A DNA stretch of 64,000 nt from Candidatus Methylomirabilota bacterium (GCA_035709005.1 DASTFB010000087.1:186001-250000), one strand, 5' to 3'. Counted from the first letter of the stretch, positions 16,171 through 25,205 are shown. Notes: generated by a model from the sequence alone, not told the origin. Numbers and translations are program-made.

Positions 16171-17769
16171 TCACCGCCCCCTGGCGGGGGCAACGGGCTC
16201 TTCCACGGGCACGGTCACCGCGCGGGTGGCCCCGAAGGTCGGGACGATCGCCGAGTGCTTGCCGGGGCCTCCGGCCACGACCACCATCACGTCGTCGGGG
16301 GTGACGGCGACGCTCACGGTGTCGTCGGGCGAACGGCCGCGGAACCGGGCGGGGTCGATGGTGGCGAACCGGGCCAGGTTTTCCCGGCTGAACGCGCCCA
16401 GGCGCACGCGCGCGCGCTCGAAGAAGGCGCGCTTGAGGTCTTGCTTCGACCAGCCCGACGCGGCGATGGTCCGGGCGTGCTCGGGACCGAGAATGATCAA
16501 TGGCTCTCCGCCCAGGTAGATGTTGTTGTTGCCGGTGGTCGCGGCGGTACCGGCCAGCGCCGACAGCATCGCCTCCGCCGACGTCGAGCCATGGTCGTTG
16601 ACATTGTGGGGCGCCTCGGCGCCGCACACGGTCACGCAGCTGGTCGAGGCCGCCAAGCCGCGCTCGACGTGGAGCGGCTCCCAGGGCGATTCCGCCTCGT
16701 TCTCGGCCACACAGTAGGTGAACTTGCCGGGATGGCCGAGCGTGGCCCGGTCACCCTGGCCGGGTCGCGCCCCGCCGACGTTCTGCAGCGTGAGCCGGAG
16801 GGCGCGCCCCACGACGGCGTTCGCCCGGTGACCCTGCCCCAGGGCGTTGGGACCAGCGCTCACCCCGAGCCGCCGGGCGGCGGGACCATTCACGATCACC
16901 AACGGTGTGCACGGGTGGGTGGTGGCCTGGATGGCGTCGAGGTTGAAGCGGGGATCGGCGACAGCGCGGACAGCGGCGATCACCAGCGGCAGATGCTCGG
17001 GTCCGGCGCCGGCCAGCGCGGCATTGGCCGCGATCGCTTCGAGGGTTGCCCCGCCCCGTCGCGGCGCCAGGGTGGCCACGACCTCTCCGGCCGGCCGGCC
17101 GGAGAGCAGACGGGCGACTCGCTCGGCAGTCGGCGGCAGCACCGGCAGCCCGTCCCCCCAGCCTTCGGCGAGGGCGAACTCCTGGAACGCCTCGATGTCG
17201 TCGGGCGCGGCCAGCAGGGCGGCCGCGCGCGCCGCCGCCCTCGCCGAGGGAACGGGATCACGGGTCAGCGCGTGCACAACCGCGTCGAACACGCCGGCGG
17301 CGCGCGCCGCGACGGCCTCCGGATCCACGCCGCCGATGGGGTGGGCTACGGTGACGACGGGAAGGTCGGGCATGCCCAGCGCGGCGGCCGCGCCGTGGCC
17401 CAGCGAGGCGAAGAGATCAGTGCCCAGAACGACGGTGGGGATTCCCCGCGCCTCGATCTCGACCGCGTCGTGGATACTCCACGACGTGCAGGACCCTCAG
17501 TCCGCGGAACCGGTCAGGACGACGTCGGCGGCTCCCACGATGGCGTCGATGTCTTCGGCGGCCCGCGAGGACCCCGGCTTGCGCCAGCGGCGGATCGAGG
17601 CCACGCCGGCCCGGCTGACCAGGAGCTCGGCCAGGCGCGCCAGGAGCACGTCCGCGTTGGGCTTGGAGTTGTCCAGGACGGCGAGCCGGCAGCCGCCGAG
17701 AGCGGCGGGGCGCTTGGCCAGCGTTCTCAGCGATGTGTCGGTCAGCCCCAGCGGACTCAGCACCTGCAT
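16171..17769 (-). CDS. UGSC selenoprotein fused to its partner domain (Sec91)
   Basis: A 532-residue protein read through TGA 17497-17499: DVVLTGSAD-U-GSCTSWSIHDAVEIEA. Residues 1-175 are a UGSC domain (opening CRLAVLDNSKPNADVLLARL, then RRWRKPGSSRAAEDI). After a short linker, residues about 195-532 match the stand-alone partner protein (EGWGDGLPVLPPTAERVARL, RATLGHPGKFTYCVAENEAE, SPWEPLHVERGLA, VTPDDVMVVVAGG). ATG 17769 is preceded by GGGGAGG at 8-nt spacing. Stopping at the TGA would give a 90-residue stub and leave the long downstream reading frame (ATG 17373) without an N-terminus or ribosome site. It begins 14 nt after a CPBP protease gene and is followed 31 nt later by the partner gene. 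Confidence 0.93.
17466..17486 (-). promoter_or_regulatory. Candidate SECIS hairpin of the UGSC fusion gene
   Basis: Positions +11 to +31 after the UGA form a fully paired 8-bp stem CGUCGUGG/CCACGACG with loop AGUAU (G at the second loop base). This meets the bacterial SECIS requirements for distance and loop composition and is superimposable on the hairpin of the stand-alone paralogue. Confidence 0.82.
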
Positions 17770-17783
17770 CGAGTGGGCCTCCC

Positions 17784-18779
17784 CTATGTCCAGGCGTGGG
17801 CCAGGAACGCGACTAGATCGTAGACCACGTGGACGACGATAGTAAACGTCGTCGAGGTGCGCCGTTTCACCAGGCCGAGCGCTGCCCCCACCGCGAAGAT
17901 CATGAGGATTCCTGGGATCTGATACTGGACGTGGAGGACGGCGAAGAGCGCGGCGCTGACGGCGATGCCGACCCGGGGCTGGAGCGCGCCCCGGAAAAGC
18001 ACTTCCTCGCCCACCCCGGCGCTGAGCGACACCAGGGCTGCGCCAGCCACCGGCGGGATGCCGACGAGCTCGAATTCGAACCGGTCCTCGAGCGCGTGAA
18101 CGCCGGGAAGCACCAGGCTCTCGGCCCACTCCATGACGGCGACCGCGACGTTCAGGGCGAGCGCCGTCAGCGCCGCGTAGCCGACCTGCGGCGGCCGGAG
18201 TGGTCTGAGGTCGAGACGGGCCAGGGTCACGGCCACGTCGCGCGTGACCAGGAAGCCGACGCCGGCCAGAGCCAGGGCGACGTCGGAGACGACGGCGACC
18301 AGTGGCTCCGTCGGATGGAACGGGACGCTGGCGGAGGGCTCCTCCTGCAGTTGCACGAACAGGACGGCCGCGGAAAGGGCGGTCAGCACCATCGTCGCGG
18401 CGGCCACGGCGTGGACGGGACAGGCCGGGTCGAGCCCCAGCGGTCGCAGCCAGGCCGCGCGGAGCCGGGCCGGCGCCAGCACGGCGGCCAACGCGGCCGC
18501 CGCAAGCGAGGCGACGACCGTCTCGAAGGGATCGAGCCCGAACGGCTCCAGCGCGAGCGCCCACGTCGCGGCCGCGCCGGCCGCACACACTGCGGCGACC
18601 GCCAGGGCCACCCCGGTCAAGTGATTCCTGCCCCAGCTGGCGCGCCCCACCGCGTGCGCCGCCACCGCGGCGACGATCAGCGGAACGGTGAGGGCCAGGC
18701 CCTCCGCGACACCGGCGAGGTCGAGCGCAGTGAAGGCGACCGATAGAACCAGCCAGAGGAGCAGGCCCCACCCGGGCAT
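17784..18779 (-). CDS. CPBP-family intramembrane metalloprotease
   Basis: A 331-residue polytopic membrane protein. The C-terminal third holds the CPBP (CAAX protease/bacteriocin-processing) motifs: GVGEEVLFRGALQPR (glutamates and arginine of motif 1), FAVLHVQYQ (motif 2 histidine) and VVHVVYDLVA (motif 3). The N-terminal part is made of hydrophobic helices rich in Ala. An AGGAGGG precedes ATG 18779. It ends 14 nt before the UGSC fusion gene and is probably its operon leader, which hints at a membrane-linked job for the UGSC system; this is inference from position only. Confidence 0.87.
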   Translation of the reverse strand: MPGWGLLLWLVLSVAFTALDLAGVAEGLALTVPLIVAAVAAHAVGRASWGRNHLTGVALAVAAVCAAGAAATWALALEPFGLDPFETVVASLAAAALAAVLAPARLRAAWLRPLGLDPACPVHAVAAATMVLTALSAAVLFVQLQEEPSASVPFHPTEPLVAVVSDVALALAGVGFLVTRDVAVTLARLDLRPLRPPQVGYAALTALALNVAVAVMEWAESLVLPGVHALEDRFEFELVGIPPVAGAALVSLSAGVGEEVLFRGALQPRVGIAVSAALFAVLHVQYQIPGILMIFAVGAALGLVKRRTSTTFTIVVHVVYDLVAFLAHAWT

Positions 18780-18852
18780 CCTGTCCTGCCCTCCTAGCAC
18801 CTCCCGACGCGCCTGACGAGCGGCGGACCAGGGACGCCACGGCCCGCCTCGC

Positions 18853-20403
18853 TCAGGACGGGCGCCCGCGTTCGACGCGCCCGGCCGGCGGCATAGCCAC
18901 GGCCTGCCGGAACGGCAGCGTGACGGTGAACGTCGCGCCGTACCCGAGCCCCGGGCTCTCCGCCTGGACCGTGCCCCCGTGGAGCTCGACCAGATGGCGG
19001 ACGATTGCCAGTCCCAGTCCGAGCCCGCCGTGGGTTCGCGCACTGGTGGTTTCGGCCTGGCGGAACCGCTCGAAGACGTGGGGGAGAAATTCCGGACTGA
19101 TGCCCTGTCCGGAATCGCGGACGATGATCCGGACGTGCGCCCCGTCGGTCTGCAGGCTCACCTCTACGCGTCCACCGGTCGGCGTGAACTTCACCGCGTT
19201 CGAGAGCAGGTTCCACATGACCTGCTGGAGCCGACCGGGATCCCCCAGGAAGTGGGCGCCGGGGGAGTCCAGCTTCGTCTCGACGCGGATGGCCTTGGCC
19301 TCGGCCGCGGCCAGCACTCCGTCCAGGGCGGCGCGGATGACCGCGTTGAGATCGAGCGGCCGTACATCCAGGCGGAGGCGGCCGGTGATGATGCGCGACA
19401 CGTCGAGCAGGTCCTCGATGAGCCGGGTCTGAATGCCCACGTTGCGCTCGATCGTCTCCAGCGCGTGCTGGGTGGCCGTCTCGTCGAGCATGCGGTTGCG
19501 CAGCATCCGCGTCCAGCCCAGCATCGAGGTGAGCGGAGCCCTGAGCTCGTGCGAGACGGTGGCCAGGAACTCGTCCTTGGCCCGATTGGCGGCCTCGGCC
19601 TCGGCGCGGGCGACTTGCTCCCTGGCCAGCAAGGCCGCCCGCTCCTTCTCGGCCTGCGTGCGCTCGGTGACATCGCTCACGATGTACACGCAACCGATCA
19701 GCGTCCCCTCGTCGTCGAGGACGGGATCGGCCGTGACATGGTACCAGCTGTCGCGGAAGGCCATGGTAGCGGTTTCCCGGCGGCAGCTCAGGAGCAGCCG
19801 CACGAAGGGCAACTCGGAGTCACGCTCGGGCGGCCCCCCCCACAGCCGCATCACGGGAGTCCCGGTGATGTCCGAGCCGGCGCGCGCGAATATCCGGAGG
19901 AACGCCTCGTTGCACTGCAGCACGGTTCCCGCGACATTGAGGACGGCGACGCCGTCCCGGATGGCGTCGAAGGTCGCCTGCCATTGCTGGGCCAGCTGGC
20001 GTGCGCGTGCTTCGGCCCGCCGAATGCGCAGCAGGGCCTTGATGGTCGCTACCAGCACGGGCGGCTCCACCGGCTCCGTCAGATACCCGTCGGCGCCGCC
20101 CTCCAGGCCCAGGGCGCGATGGCCGGGGTTGACGAACGTCGCCGACAGATGCAGCACCGCGATCATGGCCGTCCGCGGCTCCGTCTTGAGGCGCCGGCAC
20201 ACCTCGAAACCGTCCATGTCGGGCAAGTTCACGTCGAGCAGCACCACCGCGGGAGCGTGGGCCAGGGCCGCCCGCAACGCCTCGGCGCCGGTCGTCGCCT
20301 CCCGTACGGTGAAGCCTGCCCGGCGCAGGACCTGGGTGCGCGCGTAGCGGGTCGGCTCGTAGTCGTCCACGTTGAGCACCAGGGCCGCGGCCGTTTCACC
20401 CAC
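18853..20403 (-). CDS. Response-regulator/PAS/histidine-kinase hybrid
   Basis: A 516-residue signalling protein in the order receiver (about 8-125, phosphoacceptor Asp in VVLLDVNLPDMDG), PAS (about 135-255), coiled coil, HisKA with VSHELRAPLTSMLGW (about 300) and HATPase_c with NLLSNAVKFTPTGG, DSGQGISPEF and GGLGLGLAIVRH. No membrane segment is present, so it is cytoplasmic. The GTG at 20403 has a GGAGG 6 nt upstream and overlaps the end of the preceding kinase gene by 8 nt, so it was preferred to the TTG 15 nt upstream. It is the last gene of the stressosome-type cluster and may pass the signal on through its receiver domain. Confidence 0.9.
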   Translation of the reverse strand: MGETAAALVLNVDDYEPTRYARTQVLRRAGFTVREATTGAEALRAALAHAPAVVLLDVNLPDMDGFEVCRRLKTEPRTAMIAVLHLSATFVNPGHRALGLEGGADGYLTEPVEPPVLVATIKALLRIRRAEARARQLAQQWQATFDAIRDGVAVLNVAGTVLQCNEAFLRIFARAGSDITGTPVMRLWGGPPERDSELPFVRLLLSCRRETATMAFRDSWYHVTADPVLDDEGTLIGCVYIVSDVTERTQAEKERAALLAREQVARAEAEAANRAKDEFLATVSHELRAPLTSMLGWTRMLRNRMLDETATQHALETIERNVGIQTRLIEDLLDVSRIITGRLRLDVRPLDLNAVIRAALDGVLAAAEAKAIRVETKLDSPGAHFLGDPGRLQQVMWNLLSNAVKFTPTGGRVEVSLQTDGAHVRIIVRDSGQGISPEFLPHVFERFRQAETTSARTHGGLGLGLAIVRHLVELHGGTVQAESPGLGYGATFTVTLPFRQAVAMPPAGRVERGRPS

Positions 20404-22549
20404 GGGGCGCCTCCACAACGATGCCCGCCTGGACTAGCGCCTCCCGCAACGCGGCTCGGGCGGCGCGCCGGGAACTGTTGCCTTTGGAGAGCACGGCCGC
20501 CGCCCGGCTGGCCAGCTGGCGGTGCTCGGCGGCGTCGAGCATCTTCGAGGTCAGCACGATCACGGGGATGTCGGCCGTGCGCGGCTCGCCCCTGAGACGG
20601 TCGAGCACCTCGAATCCGGTCAGGCCGGGCATGACGAGATCCAGGATGATGGCGTCCGGTCGCTCCTCCCGGGCGCGCCGCAGGCCCTCCTCCCCGCTCG
20701 CGGCTTCGCCGACGACGAACGGCAAGTCCCGCAGCACCGTGCGCAGCACATAGCGATCCACCTCCTCGTCGTCGATGATGAGCAGCCGCCGCTCGGGGGC
20801 GGGCAGCGTGAGCCGGGTCAGCGTATGGATGAGCCAGTCGCGCTCGATGGGCTTGACGCCGTACGCATCGGCGCCGAGCGCCAAACCCTTCTGGCGATCC
20901 TCGACGGAGGTCGCCACGATGACGGGGACCGATTCCCCCTCGTGGCCCCGCTTGGTCTCGACCAGGAATTCCCACGCGTCCTCGCCCCGCAACACGATGT
21001 CCAGGATCACGGCGCGGGGCCGCGCCACCTTCAGCGCCTGCCGCGCCTGGCGGGTCGTGGCGGCGTGCACGAGCTGAAATTGAGTGCCCCTGAGGAACTT
21101 CTCGTAGAGCAGACGCTCCTGGGAGCTGTCCTCCACGACCAGCACCGGCACGCGGTCGGGCTCGGGCCGCCAGTCGGCCTCGAGGGGCGGCTCCACCGGC
21201 TCGGGCTCGGCATAGCGGATCGGGATCGTCGCCGAGAACGTCGAACCCAGGCCAGGCTGGCTCTGGACGGCGATGCTACCGCCCAGCAGGGCGGTGAGCT
21301 TGCGGGTAAGCGGCAGGCCCAGGCCGGTGCCGCGGAACCTCCGCTGCACGGGATGGTCCAGCTGGGTGAAGTCCTCGAAGATCCGCTCCAGGTCCTCGGG
21401 GGCGATCCCGATCCCGGTGTCGGCGACGGAGAAGACCACGGCCTGCCCATCGGAACTGAGGGTTGCCGACACGCGCACCTCGCCGCGCTCGGTGAACTTG
21501 AGCGCGTTGGAGATGAAGTTGCGCAGGATCTGGGAGACCTTGGCCTCGTCCGTGTCGAGCGGCGGGAGCGAGGATGGATCCTCGATCACGAGGCTCACCG
21601 CTTCGTTGACGAGGAGCGGGCGCAGCATGCCGCGCAGCGCCCCGAACAGGCCGGCCACGTCGAATTCCGAGGGCCGGACGACGATCTTGCCCGCCTCCAC
21701 CTTGGCCAGGTCGAGCAGGTCGTTGACCAGCTCGGAGAGCTCCTCGGCCGCGCGCCGGATGAACCCGACCTGTTTGTCCTGCTCGCTGGTCAACGGCCCG
21801 TCGGCATGCTCGAGGAGCAGGCCGGACAGGGCCAGGATGGAATTGAGGGGGGTGCGGAACTCGTGGCTCATGTTCGACAGGAACCGCGACTTCATCGTGT
21901 CGGCCTGGCGCAGATGCTCGGCCTTCTCGTCGAGCTCGGCATAGAGGGCCACCACCCCCCGGTTGGTGTCCTCGAGCTCGCTGTTGAGCAGCGAGAGCTC
22001 CTCCTGGCGGGCCCGCAGCTCCTCCAGGGTGCGCAGGAGCTCCTGGTTCTGGCGCTGGAGCTCGGCCAGCGGGTCGATGGACTCCTGCATCGCCAGCCGC
22101 CTGCCCAGCGCGTCGAGCATCTCGGGGAGCATGACCGGCGCTCGTCGCGGGAACAGCTTTTTCAGCGACACCCGCGTCCCGCGACCGGGGGTCGACTCGA
22201 TCTCGAACCGGTCCACGAGACGCCGGGCGCCCACGATGCCCAGGCCCATTCCCGTTCGGGATTCGTAGTCGCCGTCGAGGACCCGGGACAGATTCGGGAT
22301 CCCGGGCCCCTGGTCGCTCACCTGGACGACGAAGAGCTGCGGCGCCTCCTTGCCTTCCACCAGGAAGTCCACGCGGCCGCCCCCGGCGTACGAGTACGCG
22401 TTGCGCGCGATCTCCGAGACGGCAGTGGCGATGCGCGTCTGGTCCTGCGCGTCGAACCCGAGCTGCTCGGCAATGGCCCGGGCCCGCTGGCGGGCCGTCA
22501 CGACATCGGGTTCGTGTCGGAGGGCTAGCCCGAGCACAAGGGACGGCAT
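20396..22549 (-). CDS. RsbT-like ATPase/histidine kinase with two receivers
   Basis: A 717-residue multidomain protein. Residues 1-130 are a stand-alone type HATPase of the RsbT/RsbW class (AVSEIARNAYSYAGGGRV, SDQGPGI, RTGMGLGIVGARRL). A coiled coil follows (155-215), then HisKA with His229 in NMSHEFRTPLNSILA, a second HATPase (NFISNALKFTERG, DTGIGIAPEDL, GTGLGLPLTRKL), and two receiver domains (about 467-585 and 595-710, the latter with IILDLVMPGLTGFEV). The fusion of an anti-sigma-type ATPase to a hybrid kinase suggests it receives the output of the stressosome encoded upstream and feeds a phosphorelay. It begins 4 nt after the RsbX-like gene. Confidence 0.9.
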   Translation of the reverse strand: MPSLVLGLALRHEPDVVTARQRARAIAEQLGFDAQDQTRIATAVSEIARNAYSYAGGGRVDFLVEGKEAPQLFVVQVSDQGPGIPNLSRVLDGDYESRTGMGLGIVGARRLVDRFEIESTPGRGTRVSLKKLFPRRAPVMLPEMLDALGRRLAMQESIDPLAELQRQNQELLRTLEELRARQEELSLLNSELEDTNRGVVALYAELDEKAEHLRQADTMKSRFLSNMSHEFRTPLNSILALSGLLLEHADGPLTSEQDKQVGFIRRAAEELSELVNDLLDLAKVEAGKIVVRPSEFDVAGLFGALRGMLRPLLVNEAVSLVIEDPSSLPPLDTDEAKVSQILRNFISNALKFTERGEVRVSATLSSDGQAVVFSVADTGIGIAPEDLERIFEDFTQLDHPVQRRFRGTGLGLPLTRKLTALLGGSIAVQSQPGLGSTFSATIPIRYAEPEPVEPPLEADWRPEPDRVPVLVVEDSSQERLLYEKFLRGTQFQLVHAATTRQARQALKVARPRAVILDIVLRGEDAWEFLVETKRGHEGESVPVIVATSVEDRQKGLALGADAYGVKPIERDWLIHTLTRLTLPAPERRLLIIDDEEVDRYVLRTVLRDLPFVVGEAASGEEGLRRAREERPDAIILDLVMPGLTGFEVLDRLRGEPRTADIPVIVLTSKMLDAAEHRQLASRAAAVLSKGNSSRRAARAALREALVQAGIVVEAPRG

Positions 22550-22553
22550 GACG

Positions 22554-23576
22554 TTACTCCGACGACTCGCGGGCCACGATGACCGTCACGTCGTCGCGGC
22601 CGCGGGTGAAGTCACGGTAGAGCACACCGGCGATCAGGCCGGGGTGACGCCGGGCCAGCCCCGGGTAGCGCTCGAGGTCCCAGTGGGTGGCCAGGCCGTC
22701 CGAATGCAGCACGAGCAGGCCGCCGGGCGGCCACGGATAACTGAACTCGTCGATCCGTCCGGCGGAGTGTCCCGCCGTCCCGTTCTGGGAGACCAGCCGG
22801 CGAACACCCTCGTCGCCGACGATGACGGCCGAGATGTTGCCGAGCCCGCAGAACCGGACCACGCTGCGGCCGAGATCGACCTCGGCGACGGCCAGGGCGC
22901 CTCCCCGGGTGCCCTTGAGCCCGGCATGGGCCGCGGCGACCCAGCTCCGCGGTCCGTCACCGGTATGCCGACGGACCAGTCGCATCGCCGTCCAGGCGGC
23001 CTCACCCGCCAGGGGACCATGCCCGAGACCGTCGGCGACGGCGATGATGCTCCGCAAGCCGAGCCGCTCCACCATCCAGTCGTCGCCAGCGACGTCCTCC
23101 CCGGCCTTGGCGACACACACGGTCCCGACGTCCAGCCTCGGCCCGGCGGGCCGCGTGGGCTTCCTCTTGCCCCAGAGCTGGACCACGATCGCCGTGCCGG
23201 CGGCGGCCAGCGAATACAGGTCGAAACGGTCGCTGAGCCGGCGGACCGCGCCAAGACCGGTCCCCGGCGTCCCCGCGGTCGAGGCGCCGTCGCGCAGCGA
23301 CTCGGCCAGGTTGGCGATGCCCGGTCCGCGGTCCACCGCTGATACTCCCACGCCGCAGCAACCGTCCTCGTCCAGCGTCTGGAGCAGCAGCTCGCCGCCG
23401 CCCGCGTGCTTCAGGAGATTGCTACCCAGCTCCGTGACTACCAGCGCCACCCGGCCGGCATGCTCGGCGTCGAACCCCAGTCGGAGGGCCAGCTCCTGGG
23501 CGGCCCGGCGAGCCTCCCCGGGCTGGCTCGGGTCCATGACGGCAAACTGGCGGGTGGCGCCCCGGCCGGCCGTCAT
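22554..23576 (-). CDS. RsbT-like ATPase fused to an RsbX-like phosphatase
   Basis: A 340-residue protein. Residues about 20-135 are an HATPase of the RsbT/RsbW type (VVTELGSNLLKHAGGGELLL, VDRGPGIANLAESL, TGLGAVRRL). Residues about 150-340 are a PP2C/SpoIIE-like serine phosphatase as in RsbX (SIIAVADGLGHGPLAGEAAW, FCGLGNISAVIV, LVLHSDGLATHW, GRDDVTVIVARE). In stressosomes RsbX removes phosphate from RsbR/RsbS to reset the complex. ATG 23576 overlaps the TGA of rsbT (ATGA). Confidence 0.9.
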   Translation of the reverse strand: MTAGRGATRQFAVMDPSQPGEARRAAQELALRLGFDAEHAGRVALVVTELGSNLLKHAGGGELLLQTLDEDGCCGVGVSAVDRGPGIANLAESLRDGASTAGTPGTGLGAVRRLSDRFDLYSLAAAGTAIVVQLWGKRKPTRPAGPRLDVGTVCVAKAGEDVAGDDWMVERLGLRSIIAVADGLGHGPLAGEAAWTAMRLVRRHTGDGPRSWVAAAHAGLKGTRGGALAVAEVDLGRSVVRFCGLGNISAVIVGDEGVRRLVSQNGTAGHSAGRIDEFSYPWPPGGLLVLHSDGLATHWDLERYPGLARRHPGLIAGVLYRDFTRGRDDVTVIVARESSE

Positions 23577-23971
23577 CTCCACTTGGTCACCGTCACCCGC
23601 GTGCCTTCACCGCGCCGCGACACGATCTCGAATTCGTTGCACAGCCTTCGGGCGCCCCCCAGGCCGAGCCCCAGGCCCCCGCCCGTCGTGTACCCGTCCT
23701 TGAGGGCAAGCTCGATGTCCCCGATTCCCGGCCCCTTGTCCTCGAAGATGAGCCGCAGGCCCCGCCGGGTCCCCTCGGCCAGCGCCTGCAGATCGACGCG
23801 GCCTCCCCCGCCGTGATCGAGCGTGTTCCGGGCCAGCTCGCTGGCCGCGGTGACCAGCTTGGTCTGATCGACCAGCGAGAATTGCAGATCCACCGCCCAT
23901 TGCCTCACTTGCTGGCGAACCGCGACGATGTCGTCCGAGGACCGGATGGGGCGGCTGTCACTCCTGAGCAC
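23573..23971 (-). CDS. rsbT: Stressosome switch kinase RsbT
   Basis: A 132-residue single-domain serine kinase of the GHKL fold. The N box is ASELARNTLDHGGGGRVDL, the ADP-binding G1 box FEDKGPGIGDIELAL, and the lid/G2 region GGGLGLGLGGARRL. In the paradigm, RsbT is held by the RsbR-RsbS complex, phosphorylates both on stress and is released to activate a downstream partner. The start is a GTG at 23971 that overlaps rsbS by 14 nt. The gene order R-S-T-X is conserved here. Confidence 0.93.
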   Translation of the reverse strand: MLRSDSRPIRSSDDIVAVRQQVRQWAVDLQFSLVDQTKLVTAASELARNTLDHGGGGRVDLQALAEGTRRGLRLIFEDKGPGIGDIELALKDGYTTGGGLGLGLGGARRLCNEFEIVSRRGEGTRVTVTKWR

Positions 23972-24329
23972 GACCCCGCCCGTTCGCGCGCAGCAGCTCC
24001 ATGCCCTTCTCGACGTTGAGGGCGGTCCGCACGCCGGGCAGCTGGAGCCCCAGCTCCACGAGCGTGATGGCCACGGCCGGCTGCATGCCGACGACGACGG
24101 TCTGGGCGTCGAGGACTCGGGACATCCCCGCGATGTTGGCGAGCATGCGCCCGATGAACGAGTCCACCACCTCGAGCGACGAGATGTCGATGAGCACTCC
24201 CCGGGCCCGTGTCTTCACGATGCGGTCCGTGAGGTCGTCCTGCAGCGTCATGGCCAGGCGATCGTGCATGTCGACCTGAATCGACACGAGCAGAAACTCG
24301 CCCATTTTGAGGATCGGAATACGTTCCAT
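23958..24329 (-). CDS. rsbS: Stressosome STAS protein RsbS
   Basis: A 123-residue single STAS domain (MERIPILKMGEFLLVSIQVD). The predicted phosphorylated serine is in ISSLEVVDSFIGRML, equivalent to Ser59 of Bacillus RsbS. It has no N-terminal sensory extension, which separates it from RsbR. It lies 12 nt after rsbR and overlaps rsbT. Confidence 0.93.
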   Translation of the reverse strand: MERIPILKMGEFLLVSIQVDMHDRLAMTLQDDLTDRIVKTRARGVLIDISSLEVVDSFIGRMLANIAGMSRVLDAQTVVVGMQPAVAITLVELGLQLPGVRTALNVEKGMELLRANGRGRAQE

Positions 24330-24341
24330 GCTGCGCTCCGC

Positions 24342-25205
24342 TCAGCGGGAGCCCTGGCGCGACATCGGCGCGCCCGTTTTCTGCAGCGCCACCGCGAAGG
24401 CGTCGGCCAGCGTGGCCTTGGTGATCACCGCGCCCAGCTCCACCCCGAGATGGACGATGGTCTGGGCGATCTGGGGCCTGATCCCGCTGATGATGCAGTC
24501 GGCGCCCATGAGCCGGGCCGCGGCGACGGTCTTCAACAGGTGCTGGGCCACCAGCGTGTCGACGGTCGGCACCCCGGTGATATCGATGATGGCGATGGCG
24601 GCGCCCGTCTCGACGATGCGCTGCAGGAGCGTCTCCATGACCACCTGGGTCCGGGCGCTGTCCAGCGTGCCGATCAACGGCAGGGCCACGATCCCATCCC
24701 ACAGCTGCACGACCGGCGTGGACAGCTCCAGCAGCTCCTGCTGCTGCCGGAGGATGATGTCCTCGCGATTCTTCTGGAAGACTTCCATCGTGTAGAGTCC
24801 GAGCCGATCGAGTACCAGCGTGGCGGCCCAGATCTCGTCGACCAGCATCTCAGGCGACCCCGCGTATTCCTGGCGCAGACGCGCGAACACCGGCTGCTTC
24901 AGGGAGAAGACGAAGGTCGCGGTCTCCGCCGGCGTGAATCCGTGCTTGGCCCGCTGGCTGGAGGCCTCGGCCAGCAGCCCCCGGACGTCGCTCCAGACCG
25001 GGTCGGCGACGTCGGAACTCCCGCCGCGCTCCACGGCCTCGCGGAACGCGGCCAGGAAATGGCGCGACTGCTCGCGCTGCTCGGCCTCGTTCATGCGGTC
25101 CGAACGCAATGAGGAGCTGGCCAGTTGCTCCTTGATCCACAGGTTGAGCAGGTCCCCCTCGTGCTTTCGGATGATTTCGGCGAATCCCGGTCCAACTCGG
25201 CCCAT
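24342..25205 (-). CDS. rsbR: Stressosome sensor RsbR with RsbRD-type N-domain
   Basis: A 287-residue protein. The first half is an all-helical N-terminal domain of the RsbRD type (IIRKHEGDLLNLWIKEQL near the start), which here would be the stress-sensing turret. The second half is a STAS domain (VVQLWDGIVALPLIGTLDSA, IIDITGVPTVDTLVAQHLL). Thr residues in LIGTLDSART and VPTVDT match the two RsbT target sites of Bacillus RsbR. It is the first gene of the cluster; the 145-nt region upstream has a weak TTGCCG-N17-TAGGGT promoter candidate on this strand. Confidence 0.92.
   Translation of the reverse strand: MGRVGPGFAEIIRKHEGDLLNLWIKEQLASSSLRSDRMNEAEQREQSRHFLAAFREAVERGGSSDVADPVWSDVRGLLAEASSQRAKHGFTPAETATFVFSLKQPVFARLRQEYAGSPEMLVDEIWAATLVLDRLGLYTMEVFQKNREDIILRQQQELLELSTPVVQLWDGIVALPLIGTLDSARTQVVMETLLQRIVETGAAIAIIDITGVPTVDTLVAQHLLKTVAAARLMGADCIISGIRPQIAQTIVHLGVELGAVITKATLADAFAVALQKTGAPMSRQGSR

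Noticed and set aside
16171-17373. A stand-alone protein starting at ATG 17373
   Set aside because: There is no ribosome site and the frame continues upstream through the UGA into a conserved UGSC domain; the start ATG is internal to the fold.
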